Shown: positions 34,795 to 44,553 of the stretch, piece after piece | Layout: each line of letters starts with the position of its first letter | How positions within the stretch are numbered: position 1 is the stretch's first letter | Source: Hyphomonadaceae bacterium | Lineage (GTDB): Bacteria > Pseudomonadota > Alphaproteobacteria > Caulobacterales > Aquidulcibacteraceae | Length of the DNA stretch: 64,000 bases | Reading direction: 5' to 3' | Assembly (NCBI GenBank): GCA_019753105.1 | Contig: JAIELJ010000006.1 | Span: 1 to 64,000, forward strand | The notes under the pieces: generated by a model | The model's input: the letters and a program-made list of their open reading frames with translations, nothing else | Database searches by the model: none | What the model was told of the DNA's origin: nothing | Made by a program: the position numbers and the translations under genes

Positions 34795-35795
34795 TTGCGA
34801 TTGCCTTCAAAAGGCTCGAACGGATCGCGCGCTTCGCTCTCTTCGAAGCCAAGCGCCTCAAACGCCTTGCGCATGTGCGGCGGCATCTTTGCGGTGACGT
34901 TCAACTCACCGCCAGATGGATGCGGCAGGCGCAATGCGCGCGCATGCAACAGCAGCATGTTCTGGAAGTTATTGGGCGTCTCGCGGTCACACTTGTATTT
35001 CGGGTCGCCGGCGATGGCGTGCCCGAATTCGGCCATGTGAAAGCGCAGCTGATGGGTGCGGCCGGTGACAGGCCGGAGCGCGACCCAAGCCGCACTTTGC
35101 GCAGCCTCCGAGATCACGGCGTATTGCGTGACGGCGTGAACGGCGCCGTCTTCGTTTTGCTTGGCCGAGATCATCATCTCACGATCGGCATCGCGCGGGC
35201 CTGGCGCCTTGCGCATCCAGGAGCGCAACTCGCCTACCTTCGGACGCGGCGCGCCGACAACGATGGCCCAATAGATCTTGTCTGTGTCGCGATCGCGGAA
35301 TGCGTCACCGAGGAACGCGGCAGCGCGTGGGTGCCGCGCGAGGACGAGGCAGCCGGATGTGTCGCGGTCCAGCCGGTGGACGAGCTTTGGCCGCTTCTCG
35401 GCATCGAAGATGAGCCCATCGAGCATCCCATCGACATGGCGCGTCGTGTTGGTGCCGCCCTGTACGGCAAGGCCCGGCGGCTTGTTGAGGACGATGACGT
35501 CATTGTCGCGATGGATGACGAGCGAGCGGATGAACTCGGCATCTTTCAGGCTGATGCCTTCAGGCACGCGCAACACCGCGGTTTGCGCGTCCGGGATCGG
35601 CGGGATGCGTACGCTTTGGCCGGGCGAGACGCGGTCAGACGCTTTCACGCGCGCGCCATCGATGCGCACTTGGCCGGTGCGCAGGAGCTTTTCGACTTGG
35701 CCTTGTGTCAAATGCGGGTAGCGGCGGCGTAGCCAGCGGTCGATCCGCGCCACACCGTCATCATCGCCAACCACGACGGTTTCAACCGCCTTCAT
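34791..35795 (-). CDS. RluC-type 23S rRNA pseudouridine synthase
   Basis: RluA-family enzyme with an N-terminal S4 domain (RIDRWLRRRYPHLTQGQVEKLLRTGQVRIDGARVKASDRVSPGQ) and the catalytic RLDRDTSG motif (LVHRLDRDTSGCLVL). RPVTGRTHQLRFHMAEFGHAIAGDPKY is the second family motif. Layout and length (334 residues from ATG 35795) fit RluC, which modifies 23S rRNA positions 955/2504/2580 in E. coli; the exact sites here are inferred. I chose 35795 because it overlaps the crcB stop; the longer frame extends into crcB. Confidence 0.92.
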   Translation of the reverse strand: MKAVETVVVGDDDGVARIDRWLRRRYPHLTQGQVEKLLRTGQVRIDGARVKASDRVSPGQSVRIPPIPDAQTAVLRVPEGISLKDAEFIRSLVIHRDNDVIVLNKPPGLAVQGGTNTTRHVDGMLDGLIFDAEKRPKLVHRLDRDTSGCLVLARHPRAAAFLGDAFRDRDTDKIYWAIVVGAPRPKVGELRSWMRKAPGPRDADREMMISAKQNEDGAVHAVTQYAVISEAAQSAAWVALRPVTGRTHQLRFHMAEFGHAIAGDPKYKCDRETPNNFQNMLLLHARALRLPHPSGGELNVTAKMPPHMRKAFEALGFEESEARDPFEPFEGNRK

Positions 35796-36151
35796 ACGCG
35801 CCCCAACATCAGCCCCAGCCAGCATGCGCCAACTGACAGAATAAGCGAAGCGCCCGCATAGAGCGCCGCAAGGCCGGGTTGGTGCTCCATCAGCCGCACC
35901 GTCTCCAGCGAAAACGCCGAAAAGGTGGTGAAGCCGCCCAGGAGGCCGACGCCGAGCAGCAGTCTCATCTGCTCATGTTCAGGTCCGAGACGGGCGGCGA
36001 GGATCCCCATCGCCAGACCACCGATGACGTTGACCGCCAGCGTCCCCCACGGAAATGCCAGCCCGAACCAGCGCGCGGCGGCAAAACCGACGCCATAGCG
36101 GGCTACTGAGCCGAGCGCCCCGCCAAGCGCGACCCAGAGCACGGCCATCAT
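35792..36151 (-). CDS. crcB: Fluoride ion channel CrcB/Fluc
   Basis: CrcB exports fluoride through a dual-topology dimer. The 119-residue protein has four helices and the family signatures GGALGSVARYGVG, WGTLAVNVIGGLAMGIL (with the conserved Asn) and GLLGGFTTFSAFSLETV, where the Phe box lines the pore. There is no upstream crcB riboswitch. Its start overlaps the lipoprotein stop and its stop overlaps rluC. Confidence 0.95.
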   Translation of the reverse strand: MMAVLWVALGGALGSVARYGVGFAAARWFGLAFPWGTLAVNVIGGLAMGILAARLGPEHEQMRLLLGVGLLGGFTTFSAFSLETVRLMEHQPGLAALYAGASLILSVGACWLGLMLGRV

Positions 36152-36648
36152 TGCTGCAGCCGCGACCGCAGGTTCGTGCTGATCGAGCGCGCGTCATAAG
36201 CGTTCGGCTCGTCAGGCTTGGGACCCTCGCCGAAGCGGATTTCCAGTGTCGCGGCGCGCGCGCGTTCACCGCGATTGCCGAGCGGAACGCTCAAGCCGAC
36301 GCTGCCGCCGACACCGCCGCGCCCGCCATAGCTGCCGCCACCGACGCCAATGCCGATGCTCGGCCCCCGGCTTTGGCCTTGACCGTCGAGCGAACGACGA
36401 TCGACCCAAAACCATTCACGGCCGTTTTGCAGCGTTAGATCAGCGGCGCGCAGCAGCGCGTAGTCTTGGATGAGCGCAGCATCTGCTGAACTCGGCGCGC
36501 GATAGGTCACGAAATAGCGGTTCGATTCGATCTGCGTCTCGGAATAGCCGGCGGCGTTAGCGGACGGCGCGGCCGTGTAGCTCGGTGGCGTCGTGGCGCA
36601 GGCGGAGAGCGCGAACGCGGCGGCGACGAAAGCGAGTGTTCGGAGCAT
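36148..36648 (-). CDS. Predicted lipoprotein, DUF4136-like/CC0125-type
   Basis: The 166-residue protein has a lipoprotein signal (MLRTLAFVAAAFALSACATTP, Cys17). SETQIESNRYFVTYRAPSSADAALIQDYALLRAADLTLQNGREWFWV follows, a pattern of small caulobacterial outer-membrane lipoproteins. A glycine-rich stretch (GIGVGGGSYGGRGGVGGSVGLS) and a charged end complete it. Function unknown. The stop codon overlaps the crcB start by 4 bp, making it the first gene of the lipoprotein-crcB-rluC-TPR string. Confidence 0.85.
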   Translation of the reverse strand: MLRTLAFVAAAFALSACATTPPSYTAAPSANAAGYSETQIESNRYFVTYRAPSSADAALIQDYALLRAADLTLQNGREWFWVDRRSLDGQGQSRGPSIGIGVGGGSYGGRGGVGGSVGLSVPLGNRGERARAATLEIRFGEGPKPDEPNAYDARSISTNLRSRLQQ

Positions 36649-36683
36649 GGGTGTGATCCTTGGAATCCCTCAGGGGCACTCTA

Positions 36684-37406
36684 TCAGGTATCTCCGCCGC
36701 GCGGGGTCTCAAGCCCGAGTGATCCCAGCGTTTTGACGAAGGCTTCGGGCGGCGCCGCCTCGTACCGGCGTCGGCCGCCCTCCGGGTGGGGGAGATCGAG
36801 AGCGGCGGCGTGGAGCATCAGGCCCGCAATTTCGGTCCCGGCAAGATGGAACAAGCCGCCATACTTAGCGTCACCGGCTATCGGGCGGCCAATGGCGGCA
36901 AGATGCGCACGGAGTTGGTGCATGCGGCCGGTCTCGGGGCTGAGTTCTACAAGGGCCGCTTCGGGCGTTGCCGCGAGCGTCTTGTAGCGCGTGAGCGCGG
37001 CTTGGGCGCCCGCTTCGCCCGGACGTGCGATCTCCATTATGTCGAGACCCTTACGTGAGGACTTTTTCAGCGCGTGCGCAATCTCACCGTCACGCGGTTC
37101 AGGCGCGCCGCCACAGGTAATGGCGAGATAGATCTTGCGCGCGTCACGGCTGGCGAAGGCTTCTGAATAAAACGCGGCTGCGGGCTTGGTGCGCGCTGCG
37201 ATGATCACGCCGGAGGTATCGCGGTCGAGGCGGTGGACGAGACGCGGGCGCTTGCCGTTGGACTTGGCGAAAACAGCGAGAAGATCCTCAAGGCTCTTGG
37301 TGACGCCCGAGCCGCCCTGCACAGCAAGGCCGGCAGGCTTATTGAAGACGAGCGTGTGCGCGTCTTCGCTGATCAGCAATGAGCGAGCGTAGTCAGCGTC
37401 GCTCAT
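36684..37406 (-). CDS. RluA family pseudouridine synthase without S4 domain
   Basis: The 240-residue enzyme keeps the catalytic RLDRDTSG motif (LVHRLDRDTSGVIIAARTKPAA) and the ELSPETGRMHQLRAHLAAIGRPIAGDAKYGG motif but lacks the N-terminal S4 domain seen in rluC 2 kb away. S4-less RluA-type enzymes modify tRNA or a few rRNA sites in other bacteria. The target here is unknown. Its start overlaps the sirtuin stop (ATGA). Confidence 0.92.
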   Translation of the reverse strand: MSDADYARSLLISEDAHTLVFNKPAGLAVQGGSGVTKSLEDLLAVFAKSNGKRPRLVHRLDRDTSGVIIAARTKPAAAFYSEAFASRDARKIYLAITCGGAPEPRDGEIAHALKKSSRKGLDIMEIARPGEAGAQAALTRYKTLAATPEAALVELSPETGRMHQLRAHLAAIGRPIAGDAKYGGLFHLAGTEIAGLMLHAAALDLPHPEGGRRRYEAAPPEAFVKTLGSLGLETPRGGDT

Positions 37407-38149
37407 GTGAGATGTCTTAGCGTGTCAGTGAGCAGTGGTCCGATCTCTTCATTGAGGACGAGGTCGGCATAGTTATCGAGATCGGTCGGCTCGCGGTTGA
37501 CGATGATGAGCTTTGCGCCGTGGCGCTTTGCTTCGATCGGCAGACCGGCGGCGGGGAAAACAACCAGCGATGAGCCGAGCACGAGGAAGAGATCGCAGGC
37601 GCGTGACTCTTCGGTGGCGCGGATCATCTCAGCTTCCGGCATGGATTGGCCGAACGAGATGGTCGCGGTTTTGAGCAGGCCCGCGCAATACGTGCAGACG
37701 ATTTCCTCGCCGCGTTCATAGGGCAGTTGCAGATCGTCGAGTTCGTGGCGCTGGCCGCAATCGAGGCACTTGGCGTAGGACGCGTTGCCGTGGAGTTCGA
37801 TGATCTTCTCCAGCGCAGCACCCGAGTCTTGGTGCAGGTTATCGACATTCTGCGTGATGATGGCGGCGACCTTGCCGGCGTTCGCGAGTGCTGCGACAGC
37901 CTCGTGTCCGGCGTTCGGCTTCGCGCCTGTCCAGCCTGCTGTTTTGTTGAACACACGCGTCCACGCTTCGCGGCGCACGCCGGGCGACGCGACGAAATCC
38001 TGAAACATGATCGGCTTCATCTTGCTCCAGACCCCGCCTGGCGAGCGGAAGTCCGGGATGCCGCTCTCAGTCGAGATACCCGCGCCGGTAAACACAACGA
38101 CGCGCTGCGCGGCGCTGAGATAGCGCGCCAAAGCCACTGCTGATGTCAT
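37403..38149 (-). CDS. Sir2-family NAD-dependent protein deacylase
   Basis: The 248-residue sirtuin uses NAD+ to remove acyl groups from lysine. The NAD-binding signature GAGISTESGIPDFRSPGGVW, the QNVDNLHQDSG loop with the catalytic His in ELHGNASYAKC, and two zinc Cys pairs (AKCLDCGQ, CTYCAG) are present. It belongs to the compact bacterial CobB-like class. The start overlaps the rarA stop and the stop overlaps the RluA-like gene, so the three are coupled. Target proteins cannot be predicted. Confidence 0.94.
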   Translation of the reverse strand: MTSAVALARYLSAAQRVVVFTGAGISTESGIPDFRSPGGVWSKMKPIMFQDFVASPGVRREAWTRVFNKTAGWTGAKPNAGHEAVAALANAGKVAAIITQNVDNLHQDSGAALEKIIELHGNASYAKCLDCGQRHELDDLQLPYERGEEIVCTYCAGLLKTATISFGQSMPEAEMIRATEESRACDLFLVLGSSLVVFPAAGLPIEAKRHGAKLIIVNREPTDLDNYADLVLNEEIGPLLTDTLRHLT

Positions 38150-39450
38150 TCACGCTCCGCTCGTAGTTTCGCCCAATGATCGAGACGTTCCTTGATCGGC
38201 GCTTCGCGGCCTTTGCCTTCGGGCGCGTAGAAGCGGCGACGGGCCATGCCATCGGGAAAGTAGTTTTGGCCGGAGAAGCCGCCTTCGGCATCGTGGTCGT
38301 AGGCGTAGCCTGAGCCGTAGCCGAGGTCTTTCATGAGCTTTGTCGGCGCATTGCGGATGTGCATCGGTGGCCCGAGCGCGCCGGTTTCTTGCGCGGCTTG
38401 TTTGGCCGCCTTCCACGCCGTGTAAGCGGCGTTGGATTTGGGCGCTGTGGCGAGATGGATCACGGTTTGCGCTAGGTGCAGCTCCGCTTCCGGCGGGCCG
38501 ATGAAGTGCACTGCGTCCTTCGCGGCGTTTGCGATGAGGAGCGCCGTGGGATCGGCGAGGCCGATATCCTCCGCCGCCGCGCGCACGAGACGGCGCGCGA
38601 TGAAGAGCAAGTCTTCGCCGCCGACAACCATGCGCGCGAGCCAATAGAGCGCCGCATCCGGGTCTGAGCCGCGGATCGATTTATGCAGCGCGGAGATTAG
38701 ATTGTAGTGCTCTTCGCGATCCTTGTCGTAAGCGGGCGCGCGCTTCTGCAGGAGTTCGCCCAGCGCTTTGGCGTCGAGCGGCTGCAAGGTTTTCAGCGCG
38801 AACAATTCCTCCGCGAGCGTCAGCATGTAGCGGCCGTCGCCATCGGCGAGATTGGTGAAGGCGATGCGCGCGTCCGGCGTCAGCGGCAGCGGCGCGCCAA
38901 GCAGCGTTTCGGCCCGTTGTAGGAGTTGTTCGAGCGCGGGTTCGTCGAGGCGCTTCAGCACGAACACTTGTGCACGCGAAAGCAACGCCGCGTTAATCTC
39001 GAAGCTTGGATTTTCGGTAGTGGCGCCAACCAGCGTCACAACGCCCTGTTCGACATACGGCAAGAAGCCGTCCTGCTGGGCGCGGTTGAAGCGGTGGATC
39101 TCGTCCACGAAGAGCAACGTCGCTTTGCCGGAAGCGCGGCGGCCGCGGGCGGTTTCGAACGCCTTCTTCAGATCGGCGACGCCGGAGAAGACAGCGCTGA
39201 TTTGCTGAAACTCGTGACCGGTCTCTTCGGCCAGCAACCGCGCGATCGTCGTTTTGCCGACTCCGGGCGGGCCCCAGAGGATCATCGACGCCAGCCGTTT
39301 CTGCGCCACCATCCGCCCAATGGGGCCTTCGGCCTTGAGCAGATGGTCCTGGCCAACCACCTCATCGAGCTTGCGCGGTCGCAGGCGCTCCGCCAGAGGC
39401 GTAGGCGCGCCCTGGTCCATGCCGGCTGCTTCGAACAAATCGCTCACCAC
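38146..39450 (-). CDS. rarA: Replication-associated recombination protein A (RarA/MgsA AAA+ ATPase)
   Basis: RarA acts at stalled replication forks and interacts with SSB. The 434-residue AAA+ protein has PLAERLRPRKLDEVVGQDHLL, Walker A GPPGVGKTTIARLLAE, Walker B LLFVDEIHRFN and sensor 1 VGATTENPSFEIN. The C-terminal tetramerisation part (ALYWLARMVVGGEDLLFIARRLVRAAAEDIGLADP) is diagnostic. Length and motifs are standard. It lies 42 bp after degP and its stop overlaps the sirtuin gene. Confidence 0.95.
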   Translation of the reverse strand: MVSDLFEAAGMDQGAPTPLAERLRPRKLDEVVGQDHLLKAEGPIGRMVAQKRLASMILWGPPGVGKTTIARLLAEETGHEFQQISAVFSGVADLKKAFETARGRRASGKATLLFVDEIHRFNRAQQDGFLPYVEQGVVTLVGATTENPSFEINAALLSRAQVFVLKRLDEPALEQLLQRAETLLGAPLPLTPDARIAFTNLADGDGRYMLTLAEELFALKTLQPLDAKALGELLQKRAPAYDKDREEHYNLISALHKSIRGSDPDAALYWLARMVVGGEDLLFIARRLVRAAAEDIGLADPTALLIANAAKDAVHFIGPPEAELHLAQTVIHLATAPKSNAAYTAWKAAKQAAQETGALGPPMHIRNAPTKLMKDLGYGSGYAYDHDAEGGFSGQNYFPDGMARRRFYAPEGKGREAPIKERLDHWAKLRAERE

Positions 39451-39492
39451 GCCAACATAGGGCGTTCAGCGATCAGGCGTGAGTCCCGGGCC

Positions 39493-40944
<1,452 letters not shown>

Positions 40945-41107
40945 GGCTGTCCTCGCCCTGCTTCCGATGAGGGCTTTCGCGCCACGACTGGGCCAAAAAA
41001 TGGCGTGTTCCAGGCGGGTTTCTGCGGATCATGTAGTTCGCGCTACGTTTTCGCTGGAAAGTTGTGGAGGGCTTTGGCAGCGTCGGCCACCTCGAAGGGG
41101 AGACCTT

Positions 41108-41407
41108 ATGTTCGATTTTATTTTGATCGCCCTGTTGCAGACCGTGGCCGGCGATCCCGCGCAAACCACGCCGCCCGCGCCGGCCGCCGTTGAAGCGCCA
41201 GCCAGCGCCGGCGAAGCGCCCGCAGCGGACGCGCCAGCCGCCACGGAAGCCCCCGCTGCTCCGCCTGCTCAGCAATTTCGCGAAGAGCGCGTTTGCGAGC
41301 GTCTCGAAGTGGCCACTGGCGAGCGCATGCCGCGACGCCGCTGCCGCACGATCCAGGTGCCGATCGAACCTGAAGAGACGCCGGCCGAGCAACCTGCTCC
41401 GCAATAA
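41108..41407 (+). CDS. Small secreted Pro/Ala-rich protein with paired cysteines
   Basis: The 99-residue protein begins with a hydrophobic segment (MFDFILIALLQTVAGDP) that could be a signal peptide, followed by a Pro/Ala-rich linker and the end motif REERVCERLEVATGERMPRRRCRTIQVP. The spacing C-x5-TG-x2-M...C-RT recalls the small caulobacterial and sphingomonad proteins with VCR...TGSR...CRT ends, of unknown role. Start 41108 is preceded by AAGGGGAG. A perfect hairpin follows the stop codon. Confidence 0.7.
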   Translation: MFDFILIALLQTVAGDPAQTTPPAPAAVEAPASAGEAPAADAPAATEAPAAPPAQQFREERVCERLEVATGERMPRRRCRTIQVPIEPEETPAEQPAPQ

Positions 41408-41416
41408 GCGCCAGAA

Positions 41417-42667
41417 TTACTCTGCTAGACCCAGGGCGACATCATCGATGTCGCCCTGGTTTGTTTCTGGCGTGATGCCGATGAGGCGCGCGAGCAGCGG
41501 ATAAACGGAGACGTTGTCAAACGTCTCCAACGTGACGCCCGAGCGGAAAGCCGGGCCGTAGGCGATGAATGTCGCCGCCATCTCTGGTGCTTCTGGATCA
41601 TAGCCGTGGGCGCCGAGTGCGACGCTCGAATACTGCTGCAACTGTGTGCTGCGGTAGCGCCAGCCAAGATCGGCCATACAGACGATCGCCGGGATGCGCG
41701 GGTGCGTGCTGAAATCGAAGCGCGCCGGCACTTCGCTCTTGCGCCAACATTCGCCGTGCTCGCTTCGACCCAGGAGCGCGGCTTCCACTGCCTGCTCTTG
41801 ACCCGCGATCGGCGCGATGCCGGTGAATTGGCCGTCCCAAATGACGCGAGCTTGCTGCGGCGTGATGCGTGTATCGAGATCGATGATGGCGTCAGCAGCT
41901 TGCGGCGCCATGCCGTGATCGGCGGCGATGACGAAGTTCACACGCCCCGCATAACCGCGCGCGTTCAAGCCTTCGACGAGACGCGCGATGGCGGCATCAA
42001 CTTCTGCCGAAGCAGCGTTGGTTTCGAGCGCGTCGGGGCCATAGCGGTGGCCTGCTGTGTCCACGAGATCAAAATACAGCGTGTAGAAGCTCGGGCGCTC
42101 TGCTTCCGGCAGATCGAGCCATGAGAGCAGGATATCGACGCGCGCGAAGCCTGGCAGCGATTGATCGAACGTGCGCCAGCGTGACGGGCGGCGGCCGTGG
42201 AGTTCGTAGTCGCTGCCTGGCCAGAACATCGTGCCGGTGCGCACGCCTTGGTTCTCGGCCGTCACCCAGATCGGCACGCCATCGCGCCACCAGATCGGAT
42301 CAGACGCTACGGCGCGATCCGGCAGCGTGAAGACCACGCCCGGACGGTCGGGATCTTCCATGCGGTTGTTGATGACGCCATGGCGTCCCGGGCGAAGGCC
42401 GGTGACGAGCGTGTAGTGGTTCGGGAATGTCACCGACGGAAAGCTCGGGCGCATCGATGCGCGCACGCCTTCGGTTGCAAGCCGCGTCAGTGTCGGCGTC
42501 TCGCCGCGTTCCAGATAGTCGGGGCGGAAACCGTCCAGCGAAATCAGGATTGTGATGGGCGGGCCTTCAGCCTGCGGGGTCGTGGGCGCTCGCGTGTCGC
42601 TGTGGGCGCAGGCAGCGAGGCCTAGAGCGAGAAGAGCAGAGAGGACGAGGCGGCGCGTGTGTGTCAT
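41417..42667 (-). CDS. Alkaline phosphatase superfamily lipoprotein (NPP-like pyrophosphatase/phosphodiesterase)
   Basis: The 416-residue protein has a lipoprotein signal (SALLALGLAACAHSD, Cys20). The catalytic core of nucleotide pyrophosphatases follows: metal-binding Asp45 in LISLDGFRPDY, nucleophile Thr80 in FPSVTFPNHYTLVTGLRPGRHG and the second metal sites in IAADHGMAPQ. Residues after that, including the DLVDTAGHRYGPD segment, complete the two-zinc site. Substrates may be nucleotides or phospholipid head groups; the family is broad. It probably sits in the periplasm or outer membrane. The last codons overlap a hairpin of the convergent gene. Confidence 0.92.
   Translation of the reverse strand: MTHTRRLVLSALLALGLAACAHSDTRAPTTPQAEGPPITILISLDGFRPDYLERGETPTLTRLATEGVRASMRPSFPSVTFPNHYTLVTGLRPGRHGVINNRMEDPDRPGVVFTLPDRAVASDPIWWRDGVPIWVTAENQGVRTGTMFWPGSDYELHGRRPSRWRTFDQSLPGFARVDILLSWLDLPEAERPSFYTLYFDLVDTAGHRYGPDALETNAASAEVDAAIARLVEGLNARGYAGRVNFVIAADHGMAPQAADAIIDLDTRITPQQARVIWDGQFTGIAPIAGQEQAVEAALLGRSEHGECWRKSEVPARFDFSTHPRIPAIVCMADLGWRYRSTQLQQYSSVALGAHGYDPEAPEMAATFIAYGPAFRSGVTLETFDNVSVYPLLARLIGITPETNQGDIDDVALGLAE
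41431..41463 (+). terminator. Perfect 13-bp terminator hairpin inside a convergent coding region
   Basis: CCAGGGCGACATC (41431-41443), loop ATC, GATGTCGCCCTGG (41447-41459) and then TTTGTTTC. On the plus strand it ends the small secreted-protein transcript. On the minus strand the same bases encode the last residues (around QGDIDDVALG) of the NPP-like phosphatase. Confidence 0.7.
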
Positions 42668-42716
42668 GGCGCGGCTTTAGTAGGCCGATATGACAGTTAC
42701 ACGAAGCCTCTGTGCG

Positions 42717-43187
42717 TCATCTCGCGCCGACTTGGCCAGCCATAGAGGCAAGAAGCGCGCGCCAGTGCTCGCCCTGGCGCATCTGGAAGACATTGAGCGG
42801 AAAGCCATGGCGGGCGGCGTGCTCCACCGGGATGGCGTCCCAGCCGCGATGCTCGACGGTCACACGCGTGCCGCCGTCTACCGGCTCAAAACGGACTTCG
42901 ACGGTGGTTTGCTGCTCGGCGCTGAAGGTGGCTTGGCGCCACGTAAAGGCGAGGCGCTTGCCGGGCGCCCACGCCGTGATGCGGCCGATCTCGAAAACAT
43001 GGCCGTTGGGCAGCGTCGTAATGAGCCGGCCGGTCTCGCCGGGCTCGAAGCTGAGTACGCCATCGCCACGCGGCGTGAGCTGAAAGAGGCCGTTGGGCTT
43101 CCACCAAGCGCCGATCTCCTGCGTGAACACGTCGAACGCCTCTTCCGGCGTGGCTTCCACACGCAGCGAGACAATGACGGCGCTCAC
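42717..43187 (-). CDS. SRPBCC (AHSA1/START-like) domain protein
   Basis: The 156-residue protein has the AHSA1-type fold: VSLRVEATPEEAFDVFTQEIGAWWKPNGLFQLTP, then RLITTLPNGHVFEIGRITAWAPGKRLAFTWRQ and TRVTVEHRGWDAIP. Such proteins bind hydrophobic ligands and are typically encoded next to an ArsR regulator, as here. The ATG overlaps the ArsR stop codon (ATGA). Ligand unknown. Confidence 0.9.
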   Translation of the reverse strand: MSAVIVSLRVEATPEEAFDVFTQEIGAWWKPNGLFQLTPRGDGVLSFEPGETGRLITTLPNGHVFEIGRITAWAPGKRLAFTWRQATFSAEQQTTVEVRFEPVDGGTRVTVEHRGWDAIPVEHAARHGFPLNVFQMRQGEHWRALLASMAGQVGAR

Positions 43188-43519
43188 TTACGCTTCTTCT
43201 CGACGTGCGTTTTGAACGAGGCGAGTTGATCGGCCCACATCGCTTCGGTCTTGGCGAGCCAAGCTTTGAGGTCGGCCATCGCGCCCTCTTTCAACGTGTA
43301 AATCCGCACGCGCGCGTCGAACGGCGGATGCGTTTCTTCAACAAGCCCGCTTTGCTTCAGCGCACGCAGATGACGGCTCATCGCCGGCGCTGGGAGATCG
43401 AGCGCTTCCGCCAGTTCACCCGCCCTCAGCGGCTTTTGCCCGAGCAACTCCACAGCACGCCGCCGATGCGGATCGGCGAGTGCTGCGAACGTCGCGTCGA
43501 TGTTGCGCTTGGCGCTCAC
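43184..43519 (-). CDS. ArsR family transcriptional regulator
   Basis: This winged-helix regulator (111 residues from GTG 43519) has NIDATFAALADPHRRRAVELLGQKPLRAGELAEALDLPAPAMSRHLRALKQSGLVEE. No metal-binding CxC motif is visible, so it likely belongs to the ArsR subgroup that partners SRPBCC proteins. The GTG overlaps the VOC stop codon (GTGA). An ATG at 43558 would give a 124-residue version with an uncharacteristic N-terminus inside the VOC gene. It may autoregulate the VOC-ArsR-SRPBCC unit. Confidence 0.88.
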   Translation of the reverse strand: MSAKRNIDATFAALADPHRRRAVELLGQKPLRAGELAEALDLPAPAMSRHLRALKQSGLVEETHPPFDARVRIYTLKEGAMADLKAWLAKTEAMWADQLASFKTHVEKKRK

Positions 43520-43983
43520 AGCCGGGCTTGCGTTTTGAGGCCGGTGGCTTTGTCCCATTCGGCGGGGGTCATTTCTTGAACGGTTACGCCGAACGTCCAG
43601 ATATGGCCTTCGGGGTCGCGCGCTCGATAGGTGCGATCGCCGTAGAACTGAGTGTCAGGCGCCTGCAATATCTCAGCGCCCGCTTTGCGCGCCTTTTCGC
43701 AATGCGCGTCGATGTCCTCGCCGCGCGCCAGCTGAACGTGCACGGTTTGCGTGTTCTTGCCGCCCATCGATTTCGGGCTCTTGTGATCGGCGCTCCATTC
43801 GTTGCCGACCATGACGACGCTGTCGCCGTACATCATCTCGGAGTGCGCGATGTTATCGTTCTCATCGAGCAGCACCATGAGCGGCTCAAAACCAAACGCC
43901 TCTTCCAGCCAGCGGAATGCTGCTTTGGGATCGACGTAACAGATAGCGCTTGAAAGGCCCTTGGGGCGATAGAACTCAGACAT
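43516..43983 (-). CDS. VOC superfamily (glyoxalase/bleomycin-resistance-like) protein
   Basis: The 155-residue protein carries paired beta-alpha-beta-beta-beta modules: AICYVDPKAAFRWLEEAFGFEP, HSEMMYGDSVVMVG, and TYRARDPEGHIWTFGVTVQEM with the typical terminal Glu/His positions. Substrate unknown. The start at ATG 43983 is decided by AAGGAG about eight bases upstream; the longer frame reaches through the ribosome binding site. It is first in a coupled VOC-ArsR-SRPBCC operon. Confidence 0.92.
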   Translation of the reverse strand: MSEFYRPKGLSSAICYVDPKAAFRWLEEAFGFEPLMVLLDENDNIAHSEMMYGDSVVMVGNEWSADHKSPKSMGGKNTQTVHVQLARGEDIDAHCEKARKAGAEILQAPDTQFYGDRTYRARDPEGHIWTFGVTVQEMTPAEWDKATGLKTQARL

Positions 43984-44011
43984 CTCGATCTCCTTTCCCC
44001 ATCCTACAATA

Positions 44012-44040
44012 TTTCTATTTTCTGCCAACTATCGAGTCAA
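44012..44040 (-). promoter_or_regulatory. Putative promoter of the VOC-ArsR-SRPBCC operon
   Basis: On the minus strand TTGACT (44040-44035), 17 bases, TAGAAA (44017-44012), in a locally AT-rich stretch directly upstream of the VOC ribosome binding site. The spacing and -35 are good; the -10 is only a partial match. Confidence 0.5.
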
Positions 44041-44042
44041 AC

Positions 44043-44072
44043 AAAAATGGGCCGCCCGGTGAAGGACGGCCC
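44043..44072 (-). terminator. Rho-independent terminator after rplQ
   Basis: On the minus strand GGGCCG (44072-44067) pairs with CGGCCC (44054-44049), followed by ATTTTTGTTT. It ends the alpha ribosomal operon 24 bp beyond the rplQ stop codon. Confidence 0.8.
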
Positions 44073-44096
44073 GCTTAAGCTGTTCCCAGCGAAGGC

Positions 44097-44516
44097 TTAG
44101 CCTTCGTCGGTGTAGATTGCTTCCGGGCGCGGGCCGCTATCTTGGCCGCGAGCGCTTTCGTCGCGATCGACGAACTCGATCACTGCGAGCGGGGCGTTGT
44201 CGCCATAGCGGAAGCCCGCCTTCAGCACGCGGGTGTAGCCGCCGGCGCGGGCCTTGTAGCGCGGCGCGAGCGTCTCGAAGAGCTTCTTGGTTTGCGTCTC
44301 GTCGCGCATGCGCGAGAGCACAACGCGACGGGCGCTGAGATCACCCTTCTTCGCCAGCGTCACCAAACGCTCGACGACCGGGCGCAGAGCCTTGGCCTTC
44401 GGCAGCGTGGTCACGATTTGCTCGTGCTTGATCAACGAGGCAGCCATGTTCGCGAACATCGCCTGACGGTGGCTGGCCGTGCGGTTGAGCTTCTTGTGTC
44501 CTGTGCCGTGACGCAT
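44097..44516 (-). CDS. rplQ: 50S ribosomal protein L17
   Basis: The 139-residue protein starts [29 protein letters not shown], the canonical L17 signature, and contains [11 protein letters not shown]-like positions ([25 protein letters not shown]). L17 contacts 23S rRNA near the exit tunnel. The C-terminal end is slightly extended ([18 protein letters not shown]). It is the last gene of the alpha block, 37 bp after rpoA, with a terminator beyond. Confidence 0.97.
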   Translation of the reverse strand: MRHGTGHKKLNRTASHRQAMFANMAASLIKHEQIVTTLPKAKALRPVVERLVTLAKKGDLSARRVVLSRMRDETQTKKLFETLAPRYKARAGGYTRVLKAGFRYGDNAPLAVIEFVDRDESARGQDSGPRPEAIYTDEG

Positions 44517-44553
44517 GGTCTTTCCCTGACCGGGCTAGCCGCCCGGCTCTCCG

